Of a DNA stretch of 39,353 nucleotides, positions 8,176-16,354 are shown one piece after another. Every line of letters begins with the position of its first letter. Positions within the stretch are counted from its first letter, which is position 1. Source of the DNA: Gemmatimonadaceae bacterium (lineage in GTDB: Bacteria > Gemmatimonadota > Gemmatimonadetes > Gemmatimonadales > Gemmatimonadaceae); assembly GCA_026786185.1 (NCBI GenBank), contig JAJAYP010000071.1, positions 1 through 39,353 on the forward strand, given 5' to 3'. A program made the translations under genes and the position numbers. The notes under the pieces were generated by a model that was not told the origin of the DNA, ran no database searches, and saw nothing but the letters and a program-made list of their open reading frames with translations.

Positions 8176-9492
8176 CTACGGCTGACGCCGCGCGCGCGAC
8201 GACCAGTGAATGGCGCGAATCCGCCACGCACCGTCCGCGCCGCGTGTGAGCACCATCAGCTCCGAACCCGCGGAGTTCACGGCCTTCCCACGATACTCGC
8301 CCTGCGACACACTCGTCGACGACGCCCACGCCGCGTTTCCCTCGATGACCACGTGCACGGGCGAGCTGACACTTTTCACGGCGCGCGCATAGGCCATGTC
8401 GGCCGGCAGGTGATGACTGCGATACTCCGCCAGTGATTCGATCCCGCCACTCTCCAGCACCACGGCGTCCGGTGCGAGCAGTGCGAGCGCGGTCGCACTG
8501 TCACCCGAGGAAAGCGCGGCGTCGTACCGATGCACCACGGCCGCGACCGCGGCTGAATCGCTCGTCGAGCTTGCGGCCGGCGAGCCCGATCGCGCGTCCG
8601 TTCCCGTCGCGAACACCATCGTCGCCCAGTGAACGTCCCAGTCGGACCCGGAACCCGCCGCCGCGGAAAGAATCTGGATTCCCCGGACATTCCACATGCC
8701 CGGCCGATCGACCGGGATGCGGATCGTCCCGGCCGCGTCGGTCGTCAGCGACCGGTCGCCCGACGCGCTCCGTCTCGCCGCGCCCGTGTCCGCAAGTGTG
8801 CGCTCCCCGTTCCACGCGATCGCGCCCGCGTGCACGTGCGCGCCGACGAGTGGCTTTCCGAGGAGGAGCACGCGCACCGACAGCGTGTCGCCGATGCGCA
8901 GCGAGGCGGGATCCCGTAGCGGAACGAATTCGAGAGGATGACCGGCGATCCGTTCGAAAGCACGCGGACCTCCGCGCCCCACCTCGACGAACGTCTTGGC
9001 ATACTTCGCGTACCGTCGAGTGAGGCTGTCGCGCGAGCTCGCTGGTGCGAGCCGGCCCTCGCGTTCGTAGCGCGCCACCGCTTCCGGCGCGCCTTCCAGC
9101 ATCATGTAGCGCCGAAAGCTCGCTGGCGTCTCCCGCACCGATCGCGGAACGAGCGCGAGCGCGACGATGTGCTGGCCGGTGGTCGACACCGGATGCCGGA
9201 TCAGGAGCGAGGTGCCCGACACCGATCGTTCTCCGAGCGGTGCGTCGCCCGCGGCGCCGATGATGCGCGCGTCGGCGAGCCGGTCCGTCGCCACCGCGGA
9301 CTTGCTCGTTGGAAAGAGGCTCGACGTCTGCCCACGCAACTCGAGCGTGCTGCCTTCGGCAAGCTGGAATGCGTTGGGGATCACCCAGAAGTCATCGGCG
9401 GAGAGCGTGGTCGTGGAGCCCAGGAGGCCAGCGAGGAGCCCGATGACGGCGGCCGAGCGAGCCGCGAAGCGTGCGCGATGCGTGTGGGTCAT
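8176..9492 (-). CDS. DUF4198 domain fused to an NTF2-like (DUF4440/SnoaL) domain
   Basis: A 438-residue exported protein starting at MTHTHRARF, followed by a signal peptide. The first ~270 mature residues look like DUF4198 (DFWVIPNAFQLAEGS near the start, then beta-rich segments with GKPLVGAHVHAG). This family occurs near nickel and cobalt uptake genes, but its role is not settled. A low-complexity Ser/Ala linker leads to a C-terminal ~120-residue domain with the helix-helix-strand pattern of NTF2-like proteins (VHRYDAALSSGDSATALALLAPDAV; SVSQGEYRGKAV). Such domains can bind small molecules or form dimers. The fusion is unusual to me. Function is unknown; position between the molybdopterin enzyme and the copper storage protein does not define a substrate. 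Confidence 0.75.
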   Translation of the reverse strand: MTHTHRARFAARSAAVIGLLAGLLGSTTTLSADDFWVIPNAFQLAEGSTLELRGQTSSLFPTSKSAVATDRLADARIIGAAGDAPLGERSVSGTSLLIRHPVSTTGQHIVALALVPRSVRETPASFRRYMMLEGAPEAVARYEREGRLAPASSRDSLTRRYAKYAKTFVEVGRGGPRAFERIAGHPLEFVPLRDPASLRIGDTLSVRVLLLGKPLVGAHVHAGAIAWNGERTLADTGAARRSASGDRSLTTDAAGTIRIPVDRPGMWNVRGIQILSAAAGSGSDWDVHWATMVFATGTDARSGSPAASSTSDSAAVAAVVHRYDAALSSGDSATALALLAPDAVVLESGGIESLAEYRSHHLPADMAYARAVKSVSSPVHVVIEGNAAWASSTSVSQGEYRGKAVNSAGSELMVLTRGADGAWRIRAIHWSSRARRQP

Positions 9493-9528
9493 GAGAGACA
9501 GTCGGGTGGCGGGTGATCGCGTACTCGA

Positions 9529-9540
9529 TTCGGTACCGAA
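9529..9540. promoter_or_regulatory. 12-bp perfect palindrome upstream of the copper storage gene
   Basis: TTCGGTACCGAA is self-complementary and lies in the divergent region between the DUF4198 gene and the copper storage gene, about 115 bp before the latter's ATG. It lacks the ACCC/GGGT character of the CsoR-type site. It may be an operator, but no clear promoter boxes could be set around it. Confidence 0.3.
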
Positions 9541-9654
9541 CAACTCGGTCGGCGCGTTTCAGTTGGAACGATAACTGCCAGCCCGTGCAGAAGCACACGA
9601 GGCCGGCTCCTCCATCGCGACTGGCCACAGAACAATCTGACACGAGAGGACCCC

Positions 9655-10023
9655 ATGGCAGCCATCGAGCTCGGCACCTACCTGCGCGGTACCGCCAAGA
9701 AGTACCACGAATGCATCGAAGCGTGCGTCGCCTGCCTCGTGGCGTGCGAAATGTGCTCCGATGCGTGTCTCGACGAAAAGGACGCGAAGATGATGCTGGC
9801 ATGCATCCGCCTGGATCGCGACTGCGCGGACGCATGCACGGCGGCGATCCGCGTCATGTCGCGCGGCGGACCGCTCGCCGCCGATGTGTGCCGAGCTTGC
9901 GCCGCGGCTTGCGATGCCTGCGCCAAGGAGTGCGAGAAGCACGCGGCGCACATGGATCATTGTCGCTTGTGCGCCGAGGCGTGTCGTCGATGCGCCGACG
10001 CGTGCCGCAAGATGGCGGCGTGA
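9655..10023 (+). CDS. Four-helix-bundle copper storage protein (Csp/DUF326)
   Basis: A 122-residue protein with 19 cysteines, almost all in CxxxC-type spacing along four predicted helices (for example HECIEACVACLVACEMC and HCRLCAEACRRC). This matches the Csp family, in which cysteines lining the core of a four-helix bundle hold many Cu(I) ions. It has no signal peptide, so it resembles the cytosolic Csp3 type and would store or detoxify copper in the cytosol. His residues near the third-fourth helix junction (KHAAHMDH) may gate the mouth of the bundle. The start has GAGAGGA ten bases upstream. The copper-type ATPase gene follows 52 bp later on the same strand, so the two are probably one operon. 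Confidence 0.93.
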   Translation: MAAIELGTYLRGTAKKYHECIEACVACLVACEMCSDACLDEKDAKMMLACIRLDRDCADACTAAIRVMSRGGPLAADVCRACAAACDACAKECEKHAAHMDHCRLCAEACRRCADACRKMAA

Positions 10024-10075
10024 TCGCGGCAGGAGCGCCTTTGCCCGGCACGTTGCCGCACGGGCTGGGCGACTC

Positions 10076-12463
10076 ATGAAGACGACGACGGTACAGATCG
10101 ACGGCATGATGTCCATGTTCGACGGTGCCGGCGTCGAGAAGCGGATCGGTCGCCGCGATGGAGTGGCGGAGGTCCACGCCAACTTCCTGAGCGGCACGGC
10201 GACCGTCGTGCACGACGAGACCCGTGTCGCGGCCGCTGAGCTTCAGGCGCTCGTCGACGACTGTGGGTATCACTGCCGCGGCGAAGTCGTACCGGCACAC
10301 GTGTGCGAGCCGGATCCGCCACGCGACGCAGGTAGTGCGCACTCGAATCACGCGCAGCCGGCAGCGGGTGTCGCCCCTGGCGATGATCATTCCGGCCATC
10401 GAGCGACAGTGGCCGCCCCCCCGACCGCCGACATGGCGCACGGCATGGGGCACGGCGTCGGCGAGTCGATGGACGACATGGTGCGCGGGATGCGCACCCG
10501 TTTCTTCGTCACGCTGGCACTCACCATCGTGGTGTACCTCTACACCCCGATGTTCGCGAACATGACCGGCGTCTCATTGCCGACGCCGTTCGGCATTTCG
10601 AGGGCGCTGGTGGGCTTCATCGTGGTCACGCCGGCGGTCGTGTACGGCGGCTGGGTCTTTTACGTGGGAGCATGGCGCGCGCTGAAGAACGGCGTCGCCA
10701 ACATGGCGGTGCTCGTGTCGCTCTCTGTGATGGCGGGCTACCTCTTCAGCGTCGGCGCCACCTTCTTCTTCACGGCGGAAGTGTTCTACGAAGCGGTCGC
10801 CATGCTGCTCGTCTTCATCCTGCTGGGACACTGGCTGGAGATGCGCGCGCGTGCCGGTGCGTCGAAATCCGTACAGGCGCTGTTGAGTCTCGCCCCGCCG
10901 AAGGCCACGGTGATTCGCGACGGCCAGCCTGTCGAGGTTCCGACCGCTGACGTCGCCATTGGTGACATCGTGATGATCCGCCCCGGTGACAAGCTGCCAG
11001 TGGACGGTGAGGTGAGCGACGGCGAGTCCAACGTCGACGAATCCATGATCACCGGCGAAAGCATGCCGATCAGGAAAAGCGTTGGCGACACCGTGATCGG
11101 TTCGACGATCAACAAGACGGGGACGTTCCGCTTCCGCGCCACGAAGATCGGCGCGGACACGGCACTCGCGCAGATCGTCAAGCTCGTGCAGTCCGCGCAG
11201 AACTCCAAGGCGCCGTCCCAGCGGCTCGCGGACAAGGCCGCGCAGGTGCTCACCATCTCGGCCGTCGTCTTCGGCGTCGCCACATTCGCTGTGTGGTTCT
11301 GGGTTGCTGGCTCGACGGCCGTCTTCGCGATGCTGCTGGCGATCACGGTCGTCGTGATCGCCTGTCCCGACGCGCTCGGACTCGCCACCCCGATGGCGAT
11401 CATGGTCGCCAGCGGCAAGGGAGCTCAGAGCGGCATTCTGTTCAAGGACGCCGTTGCGCTCGAAGAGGCAGGAAGGCTCCAGGCGATCATCTTCGACAAG
11501 ACGGGCACGCTCACCATCGGGCAGCCGCAGGTCGTCGAGCTCGTGGTCGACGGCACAGGCGTCACCGACTCGGAGCTGCTCCGGCTCGTTGCCTCGCTCG
11601 AGCAGTCGAGCGAGCATCCGCTGGCGCAAGCCGTGATCGAGAAGGCGAACGCTGGTGGTGTGACACTCAGCGCGCCGTCACAATTCGAAGCGATACCGGG
11701 GCACGGTGCGCGGGCGACTGTCGACGGGCGCTCCGTGCTCGCGGGCAATCGGAAGCTGATGACCGACAATCGTGTGGAGCTTGGTGGACTCGGTGAGCGC
11801 TCGCAGTCGCTCGAGCAGCAGGGCAACACCGTCGTCTACGCCGCCGTCGATGGAAAGCCGGCCGGTCTGATCGCCATCGCGGACGCGATTCGTCCCAATG
11901 CGAAGCAGGCAATCGACCGCCTCGCCGCGCTCGGCATCGAGGTGGCGATGCTGACGGGAGACAACCAGGGGACCGCCAACCTCGTTGGAACGGCGCTCGG
12001 CATCAAGACGGTGTTCGCTGAAGTACAGCCGGGACAGAAGGCGGACAAGGTCAAGGAGATGCAGGCGCGCGGACTGCGAGTCGGGATGGTCGGTGACGGC
12101 ATCAACGATGCGCCGGCGCTCGCGCAGGCTGACGTTGGCATCGCCATCGGCGCTGGCACCGACGTGGCGATGGAGACAGCCGACGTCGTGCTGATGAAGA
12201 GCGATCCATTCGACGTGATCGGCACCATCATCCTGAGTCGCGCGACGCGGCGCAAGATGCGACAGAACCTGTGGTGGGCGGCGGGCTACAACGTGATCGC
12301 CTTTCCGCTCGCCGCCGGCGTGCTGTATCCGTGGACCCGCTGGCTGCTCAGCCCCGAAGTCGCCGCGCTCTCGATGTCGGGCTCAACCCTGATCGTGGTG
12401 GCCAACGCGTTGCTTCTGAAGCGCGTGAAGATGGGCGCCCTGAGCGGCAGGAGCGGTGACTGA
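10076..12463 (+). CDS. P1B-type ATPase with CPD motif and cysteine-less N-terminal domain
   Basis: A 795-residue heavy-metal ATPase. The catalytic core is intact: TGES, phosphorylated Asp474 in DKTGT, SEHPLA and GDGIND. Two features are odd. The N-terminal domain has the heavy-metal fold, but the usual GMTCxxC is replaced by GMMSMFD, so both metal cysteines are lost. The membrane motif is Cys430-Pro431-Asp432 rather than CPC or CPH. A linker between them (about residues 85-135) is rich in His and Met (DDHSGH, MAHGMGHGVG) and could bind metal instead. Its place directly after the copper storage gene suggests a copper substrate, but the CPD site leaves this open. The start at 10076 is chosen because the earlier frame is a shadow of the storage gene. 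Confidence 0.9.
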   Translation: MKTTTVQIDGMMSMFDGAGVEKRIGRRDGVAEVHANFLSGTATVVHDETRVAAAELQALVDDCGYHCRGEVVPAHVCEPDPPRDAGSAHSNHAQPAAGVAPGDDHSGHRATVAAPPTADMAHGMGHGVGESMDDMVRGMRTRFFVTLALTIVVYLYTPMFANMTGVSLPTPFGISRALVGFIVVTPAVVYGGWVFYVGAWRALKNGVANMAVLVSLSVMAGYLFSVGATFFFTAEVFYEAVAMLLVFILLGHWLEMRARAGASKSVQALLSLAPPKATVIRDGQPVEVPTADVAIGDIVMIRPGDKLPVDGEVSDGESNVDESMITGESMPIRKSVGDTVIGSTINKTGTFRFRATKIGADTALAQIVKLVQSAQNSKAPSQRLADKAAQVLTISAVVFGVATFAVWFWVAGSTAVFAMLLAITVVVIACPDALGLATPMAIMVASGKGAQSGILFKDAVALEEAGRLQAIIFDKTGTLTIGQPQVVELVVDGTGVTDSELLRLVASLEQSSEHPLAQAVIEKANAGGVTLSAPSQFEAIPGHGARATVDGRSVLAGNRKLMTDNRVELGGLGERSQSLEQQGNTVVYAAVDGKPAGLIAIADAIRPNAKQAIDRLAALGIEVAMLTGDNQGTANLVGTALGIKTVFAEVQPGQKADKVKEMQARGLRVGMVGDGINDAPALAQADVGIAIGAGTDVAMETADVVLMKSDPFDVIGTIILSRATRRKMRQNLWWAAGYNVIAFPLAAGVLYPWTRWLLSPEVAALSMSGSTLIVVANALLLKRVKMGALSGRSGD

Positions 12464-12491
12464 GACGTCTGAACGAGGTTCCGCGCAGGCC

Positions 12492-13721
12492 TTACTTGAT
12501 CACCACGCCTGTCAGGTACAGCACGAGCATCCCGGCGAGCACACCGCCGAATGTCGTCATCGGCCGCGCCCGGGCCGATGCGTTGTTCCAGACCATCTGC
12601 CGCCCGATCGCGTACGCCACCTGAAACACCGCGCCCGCGCCGATGGCGAGGAAGAGCACCGACAACGCCTGCACGTTGACGAGACCACCCACCCACGCGC
12701 CCACGATGGCCGGAGCGCCGCCAATGAGCCCGAGGAATGCCAGCGTCCGGAGCGACGGACGATCCTTCGCCAGCGGCACGACGATCCCCAATCCCTCCGT
12801 GATGTTCTGGATGATGAACCCCACGACGAGGAATGTGCCGAGTGTCGCCGCACCGACCGCGTAGGCCGCACCGATCGCGAGCCCTTCGCCCAGGTTGTGC
12901 AACCCGATGCCGAGTGCGATCACCAATGCCAGTGAGCGCCGTTGACCGATCTCGTCGCGCCCGATGCTTCGCTGCCGGCGACTGAGCGCGTCCAGCAGAA
13001 GCCACGTGCCCACGATGCCGATCCCCACGATGCCCACACCCTGGAACGCCCCGCCCAGACCGCTGGTCATCTCCAGTGCTTCGGCCGTGGCATCGAGACC
13101 CAGGTAGAGCAGCAGACCCACCGTCGCCGCCATCAGGAACAGCATGGTGCCTGCGCCGAGCTGCTTCAGCGCGGGAAGCCAGAGCATCCCGAGCAGCACC
13201 GGCAGGATGCCCACGTACAGTCCGATGAGCGTGAAGCTCCACAACGTTGCGGCAGACGCACGAGGCGTTTCGGCCGCTACCGCAATCGTGTGCGCGAACG
13301 GTATCGAGTTGCTGGACAGGATCCCGATCTCGTATGCCTCACCCACTACCCATGGGTAGCGCAGCGTCACGACCGCGCTGCCGAGTCGCGAGATCTCTCG
13401 TGATGGCACGGCCTCGTACGGCCAGATCGCGTCGTTGATGTTCACCTGCGCAAGGGTGATCGCTTCAGGACTCGTGTTCCGCACGTGCATCTCGATCTCG
13501 CCCGGACGCAGGATCGTCCGCCCGAACTGCACGGTTTCGATCGGCGCGGCCGGCGCGACGTTGAGGCCAGCGCCCTGCGTGTAGACGAAGAGCGCGATCA
13601 CACCGGCCAGCAGCACCAGCGGCAATGCGAGCAGGAAGATCGTGCGCAGACCCTGCCGGCGGACGGGCTGGGCATCGGGCGTTGCCGAGACGACCGGTGC
13701 GGTGTCGGTCATCGTGCTCAT
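12492..13721 (-). CDS. ZIP-family metal transporter with N-terminal periplasmic domain
   Basis: A 409-residue inner membrane protein. One membrane segment (about 27-47) is followed by a beta-rich extracytoplasmic stretch (about 55-150), then about eight membrane segments with ZIP signatures: HNLGEG (His275, Asn276, Glu279) and QNITEG (Gln305, Asn306, Glu309), the latter with Gln where many ZIPs have His. ZIP proteins bring divalent metals such as Zn, Fe or Mn into the cytosol. The start codon overlaps the stop of the multicopper oxidase gene (ATGA at 13721), so the two are translationally coupled. The oxidase may change the redox state of the metal before or after transport; that link is inferred. 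The gene ends 28 bp from the convergent ATPase gene. Confidence 0.85.
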   Translation of the reverse strand: MSTMTDTAPVVSATPDAQPVRRQGLRTIFLLALPLVLLAGVIALFVYTQGAGLNVAPAAPIETVQFGRTILRPGEIEMHVRNTSPEAITLAQVNINDAIWPYEAVPSREISRLGSAVVTLRYPWVVGEAYEIGILSSNSIPFAHTIAVAAETPRASAATLWSFTLIGLYVGILPVLLGMLWLPALKQLGAGTMLFLMAATVGLLLYLGLDATAEALEMTSGLGGAFQGVGIVGIGIVGTWLLLDALSRRQRSIGRDEIGQRRSLALVIALGIGLHNLGEGLAIGAAYAVGAATLGTFLVVGFIIQNITEGLGIVVPLAKDRPSLRTLAFLGLIGGAPAIVGAWVGGLVNVQALSVLFLAIGAGAVFQVAYAIGRQMVWNNASARARPMTTFGGVLAGMLVLYLTGVVIK

Positions 13722-14857
13722 GCGTCCACCTGAAAGATTCCCGTCCACCCCAGTTCGGCGAACTCCGTCTTGTGCGCGTGGAACATGTAGCGGCCAGGAT
13801 GCTTGAAGCTGAACTCCAGTATGCCGCGCTGTCCCTGCATCTGGGCGACGGTGTCGGTGAACTCGCTCGGCGTGAGGCTCGTACCCGTCGGGTAGTACTG
13901 AAAGAAGTTGGCGTGCAGATGAAACGAGTTGCTCTGGTCGTACTCGAGCACGTTCACCAGATACACGCGCACCGTCTCGCCGACCTTGAGCACGATGGGA
14001 TGCCGGTCGTAGTGAAACGGAATCCCGTTCACCATGTAGAAGTCGTTCGACCCGTCGAAATCGACGTCGTAGCCGCTCATTACCATCACCAGCTCTCGAT
14101 CGACCGGAGGCCGGCCCACCTTGGGATCGACGATAAATGCGCCGTAGAGTCCCTTGGCGATGTGCTTGGCGAGTGGTGCGGTGTGGCAATGATAGAGGTG
14201 CAGCCCGAAGGGCTCGGCGTCGAAGTCGTACGTGTAGGTCCCCCCGGGCGCCACTACACCGGACCGCATGTCGAACACACCGTCCATGCTGCCCGGATGC
14301 ACACCGTGAAAGTGCAGGCTGTGCGGGTGATCGCTCGCGTTCAGGTGGGTGATGCGCACGCGATCGCCTTCAGTCACTCGAATCGTGGGACCCGGCACGC
14401 GCCCGTTATACGTCCATGCGGCGAACTGCACGCCGGGCACGACCTCGATCGTCTTGTTCTGCGCCACCAGCGTGTATTCGCGCAGCGTCTGTCCGTTCGG
14501 CAGCGTGCTCACCTTGCCCCCGTCGAAATCGACGAGCATCTCCGAGGGGTTGAATCCGTTTCGCACGTGGTTGACTTCGCCGACGACGGCAGGCATGGGG
14601 TGCATCGCCCCGTGCGCGCTGGCGGAGTTCGTGCCGATCGCGCCGGGCCGCGGGGGCTCATACGGACCAGGACCCTGCGCGCCACCGCCGAGTATTGCGG
14701 CGCGAGCTTCGCTCGAGATGCCAAGCGCGGCCGCGCCCAGCAATCCCGTGCCGCCGACGCCGGCGAGAAGAAATTTGCGGCGCGAGACTCGGCTGTCATC
14801 GCTCTGGATGGCGTTCGTCTGCTCGGCGTCGCCGTCTGTGTCGGAAGGATTCTTCAT
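13718..14857 (-). CDS. Tat-exported two-domain multicopper oxidase
   Basis: A 379-residue enzyme with a twin-arginine signal (SRRKFLLAG, residues 26-34). Two cupredoxin domains carry all four HxH pairs needed for a trinuclear copper centre: His182/184, His223/225, His313/315 and His360/362. The type 1 site is in domain 1, with Cys224 flanked by the HCH motif and His179 and His232 nearby. Domain 2 has HAH instead of HCH and so lacks a type 1 copper. This is the layout of two-domain laccases that act as trimers, rather than of nitrite reductase. It would oxidise a metal ion or phenol in the periplasm while reducing oxygen. Both ends overlap neighbours by 4 bp, tying it to the outer membrane protein and the ZIP transporter. 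Confidence 0.9.
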   Translation of the reverse strand: MKNPSDTDGDAEQTNAIQSDDSRVSRRKFLLAGVGGTGLLGAAALGISSEARAAILGGGAQGPGPYEPPRPGAIGTNSASAHGAMHPMPAVVGEVNHVRNGFNPSEMLVDFDGGKVSTLPNGQTLREYTLVAQNKTIEVVPGVQFAAWTYNGRVPGPTIRVTEGDRVRITHLNASDHPHSLHFHGVHPGSMDGVFDMRSGVVAPGGTYTYDFDAEPFGLHLYHCHTAPLAKHIAKGLYGAFIVDPKVGRPPVDRELVMVMSGYDVDFDGSNDFYMVNGIPFHYDRHPIVLKVGETVRVYLVNVLEYDQSNSFHLHANFFQYYPTGTSLTPSEFTDTVAQMQGQRGILEFSFKHPGRYMFHAHKTEFAELGWTGIFQVDA

Positions 14858-15693
14858 GGCTTCGCCTTCTCGTCATCGCTGGCCTGGCGGGTGAACGCGT
14901 GCTCGAGACTGAGGTAGACGAACACGCTTCGCATGCCTCGGCTCGCCCCGACGCCGAACGGAAATGCCAGGCCGGGGACGATCTGCAACCCCGAGGGCAG
15001 GTCGATTGCCCCGCGAATGGCGGGTGAGATGAGCGTCTCGGTGCTTCGGGCGGTTTGCCCCGCGCCGACGACCTCTTCGGAGCGGTTCCACACCGCTTCG
15101 AGCATCAGGTTGAGCTTCGGGTGGGTCAGCCAGATGACGCTCTGTCCAATGGAGTAGTCCTTCGTCGTCGCCCGCTCCCCCAGTGCGCTCCGAGCGCGCG
15201 GCGTGTACGTCCCGCCAACGTTGGCATGCGTGACGAGCGAGGCGGGAAGCTCCACGCTGAACGGAAGGTTGAACTGGATGCCCGGAGCGCCTGCGCCCTG
15301 ACCACGGTCACTGGACCCGACGGGAAAGAGGACCGAGACCCGAGGGGAGAACGCCATGGGGACGCTGTCCATGCGTCCCACCTGGTACCGGTAGTTCAGC
15401 GCGACGTCGCCCACGCCATGCGTGCTGCCACCGAGCTGCTCGGTGCGCGCGATGGGGACGGTGTAGCTCAGTTGGTGGCGCTGCCCGTGGACCGGCCACT
15501 CCTGCGTGAAGGTGTACAGCCAATCCCCGCCGCGCTCGGCGCGCGCGAAGGTGCTGATGTGCTGGACCACGCCGAATGGCTGGTTGTAGGCCTCTTCGAC
15601 GAGAAAGCTGTTGTCGCGAATGGGCGCGGGATCCTGGGCTCGCGCCGTAGTGGCGAAGATGAGCGAGCAGAGCAGGAGGGCGGGGCGAATCAT
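14854..15693 (-). CDS. Outer membrane beta-barrel protein, first gene of the oxidase-ZIP operon
   Basis: A 279-residue exported protein. Residues 1-19 are a signal peptide cut after ARA. The mature part has a short plug-like start (PIRDNSFLVEEAYNQP) and then alternating strands typical of outer membrane barrels of the MetA-like transporter group. The start has GGAG about nine bases upstream. The stop overlaps the start of the multicopper oxidase gene (ATGA), so the product is made together with it. A barrel, an oxidase and a ZIP transporter in one transcript suggest a route for metal from outside to the cytosol; the metal is not shown by the sequence. The C-terminal residues are charged (DDEKAKP), unusual for a barrel that normally ends in an aromatic residue. 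Confidence 0.75.
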   Translation of the reverse strand: MIRPALLLCSLIFATTARAQDPAPIRDNSFLVEEAYNQPFGVVQHISTFARAERGGDWLYTFTQEWPVHGQRHQLSYTVPIARTEQLGGSTHGVGDVALNYRYQVGRMDSVPMAFSPRVSVLFPVGSSDRGQGAGAPGIQFNLPFSVELPASLVTHANVGGTYTPRARSALGERATTKDYSIGQSVIWLTHPKLNLMLEAVWNRSEEVVGAGQTARSTETLISPAIRGAIDLPSGLQIVPGLAFPFGVGASRGMRSVFVYLSLEHAFTRQASDDEKAKP

Positions 15694-15730
15694 GGGAACT
15701 CCGGGAGCCGTTCCAGGTCTTCGGTATTCG

Positions 15731-15780
15731 TAGACCCGTAGAATTAGTTTAACATCAACTAATTTTAGCGCAAGGGTCTA
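15731..15780. promoter_or_regulatory. Nested inverted repeat with a DtxR-box-like core
   Basis: The inner element has perfect 8-bp arms, AATTAGTT (15742-15749) and AACTAATT (15757-15764). Its 19-bp core at 15744-15762 agrees with the classical DtxR box (TTAGGTTAGCCTAACCTAA) at 14 of 19 positions by my count. An outer repeat, TAGACCC (15731-15737) and GGGTCTA (15774-15780), surrounds it with a centre 2.5 bp away. TAAAAT (15767-15762, minus strand) may be the -10 box; no good -35 box was found. A DtxR, IdeR or MntR relative sensing iron or manganese is the best guess; no such gene is in the window. Confidence 0.6.
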
Positions 15781-15860
15781 TATACGATCGATTTAGCAGG
15801 CCCTTGGCAGTTGACGAGTTCGCCGAGCTTGAGGTCACCAGACGGGCACCGCCATTCTCA

Positions 15861-16325
15861 CTTCTGACGCTGAGAGCTTGCAGCTGTCAGCTCGGCCGTC
15901 GACGTGTAACTCCTGGCCGATGCCCTCTACCTGCAGTCGGGAGTTGGCACTGCCGAGCTGATAGCTCCAGGCTGTGAGCTGACGGAAACTGATCGTGACG
16001 CCGTGCGCGAAGACGGGGCGCCGGACCGGGGCGTCATCGTGACGAACTGCGGTGACGCAGTTCTCACTTCTGACGCTGAGAGCTTGCAGCTGTCAGCTCG
16101 GCCGTGGATGGGCAGCTCACAGCTCATGCCTTACCTGCAGTCGGGAGTTGGCACTGCCGAGCTGATAGCTCCAAGCTGTGAGCTGACAGAAACCGCTCGT
16201 GACGCCGTGCGCGAAGACGGGGCGCCGGACCGGGGCGCCATCGTGACGAACTGCGGTGACACAGTGCTCCCTTCCGACGCTGAGAGCTCCAGGCTGTCAG
16301 CTCGGCCGTGGACCGTCAGTTCTGC
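15861..16325. repeat. Tandem ~205-bp repeat units with AGCT every 7 bp
   Basis: The 661-bp stretch between 15693 and 16355 has no gene I can support. It holds two full repeat units (15861-16066 and 16067-16270) and a partial third (16271 to about 16325). Each unit contains clusters of AGCT at exact 7-bp spacing: at 15875, 15882 and 15889; at 15956, 15963 and 15977 with GGCT at 15970; at 16081, 16088 and 16095; at 16114 and 16121; at 16160, 16167, 16174 and 16181; and at 16285 and 16299 with GGCT at 16292. Both units also share a long non-AGCT segment with identical stretches. Open frames here exist only because a 204-bp period keeps frame. Confidence 0.9.
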
Positions 16326-16354
16326 CAACAGTCCGTCTCGAGCGTCCACCTCAC

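Noticed and set aside
9529-9540. The 12-bp palindrome as a CsoR operator
   Set aside because: It lacks the C-run/G-run arms found at 6525-6543.
13718-14857. Copper nitrite reductase (NirK)
   Set aside because: All four HxH pairs needed for a trinuclear oxygen-reducing centre are present, which fits a two-domain laccase rather than NirK.
15861-16325. CRISPR array
   Set aside because: Units are about 205 bp with conserved internal sequence, there are no short repeats with unique spacers, and no cas genes are present.
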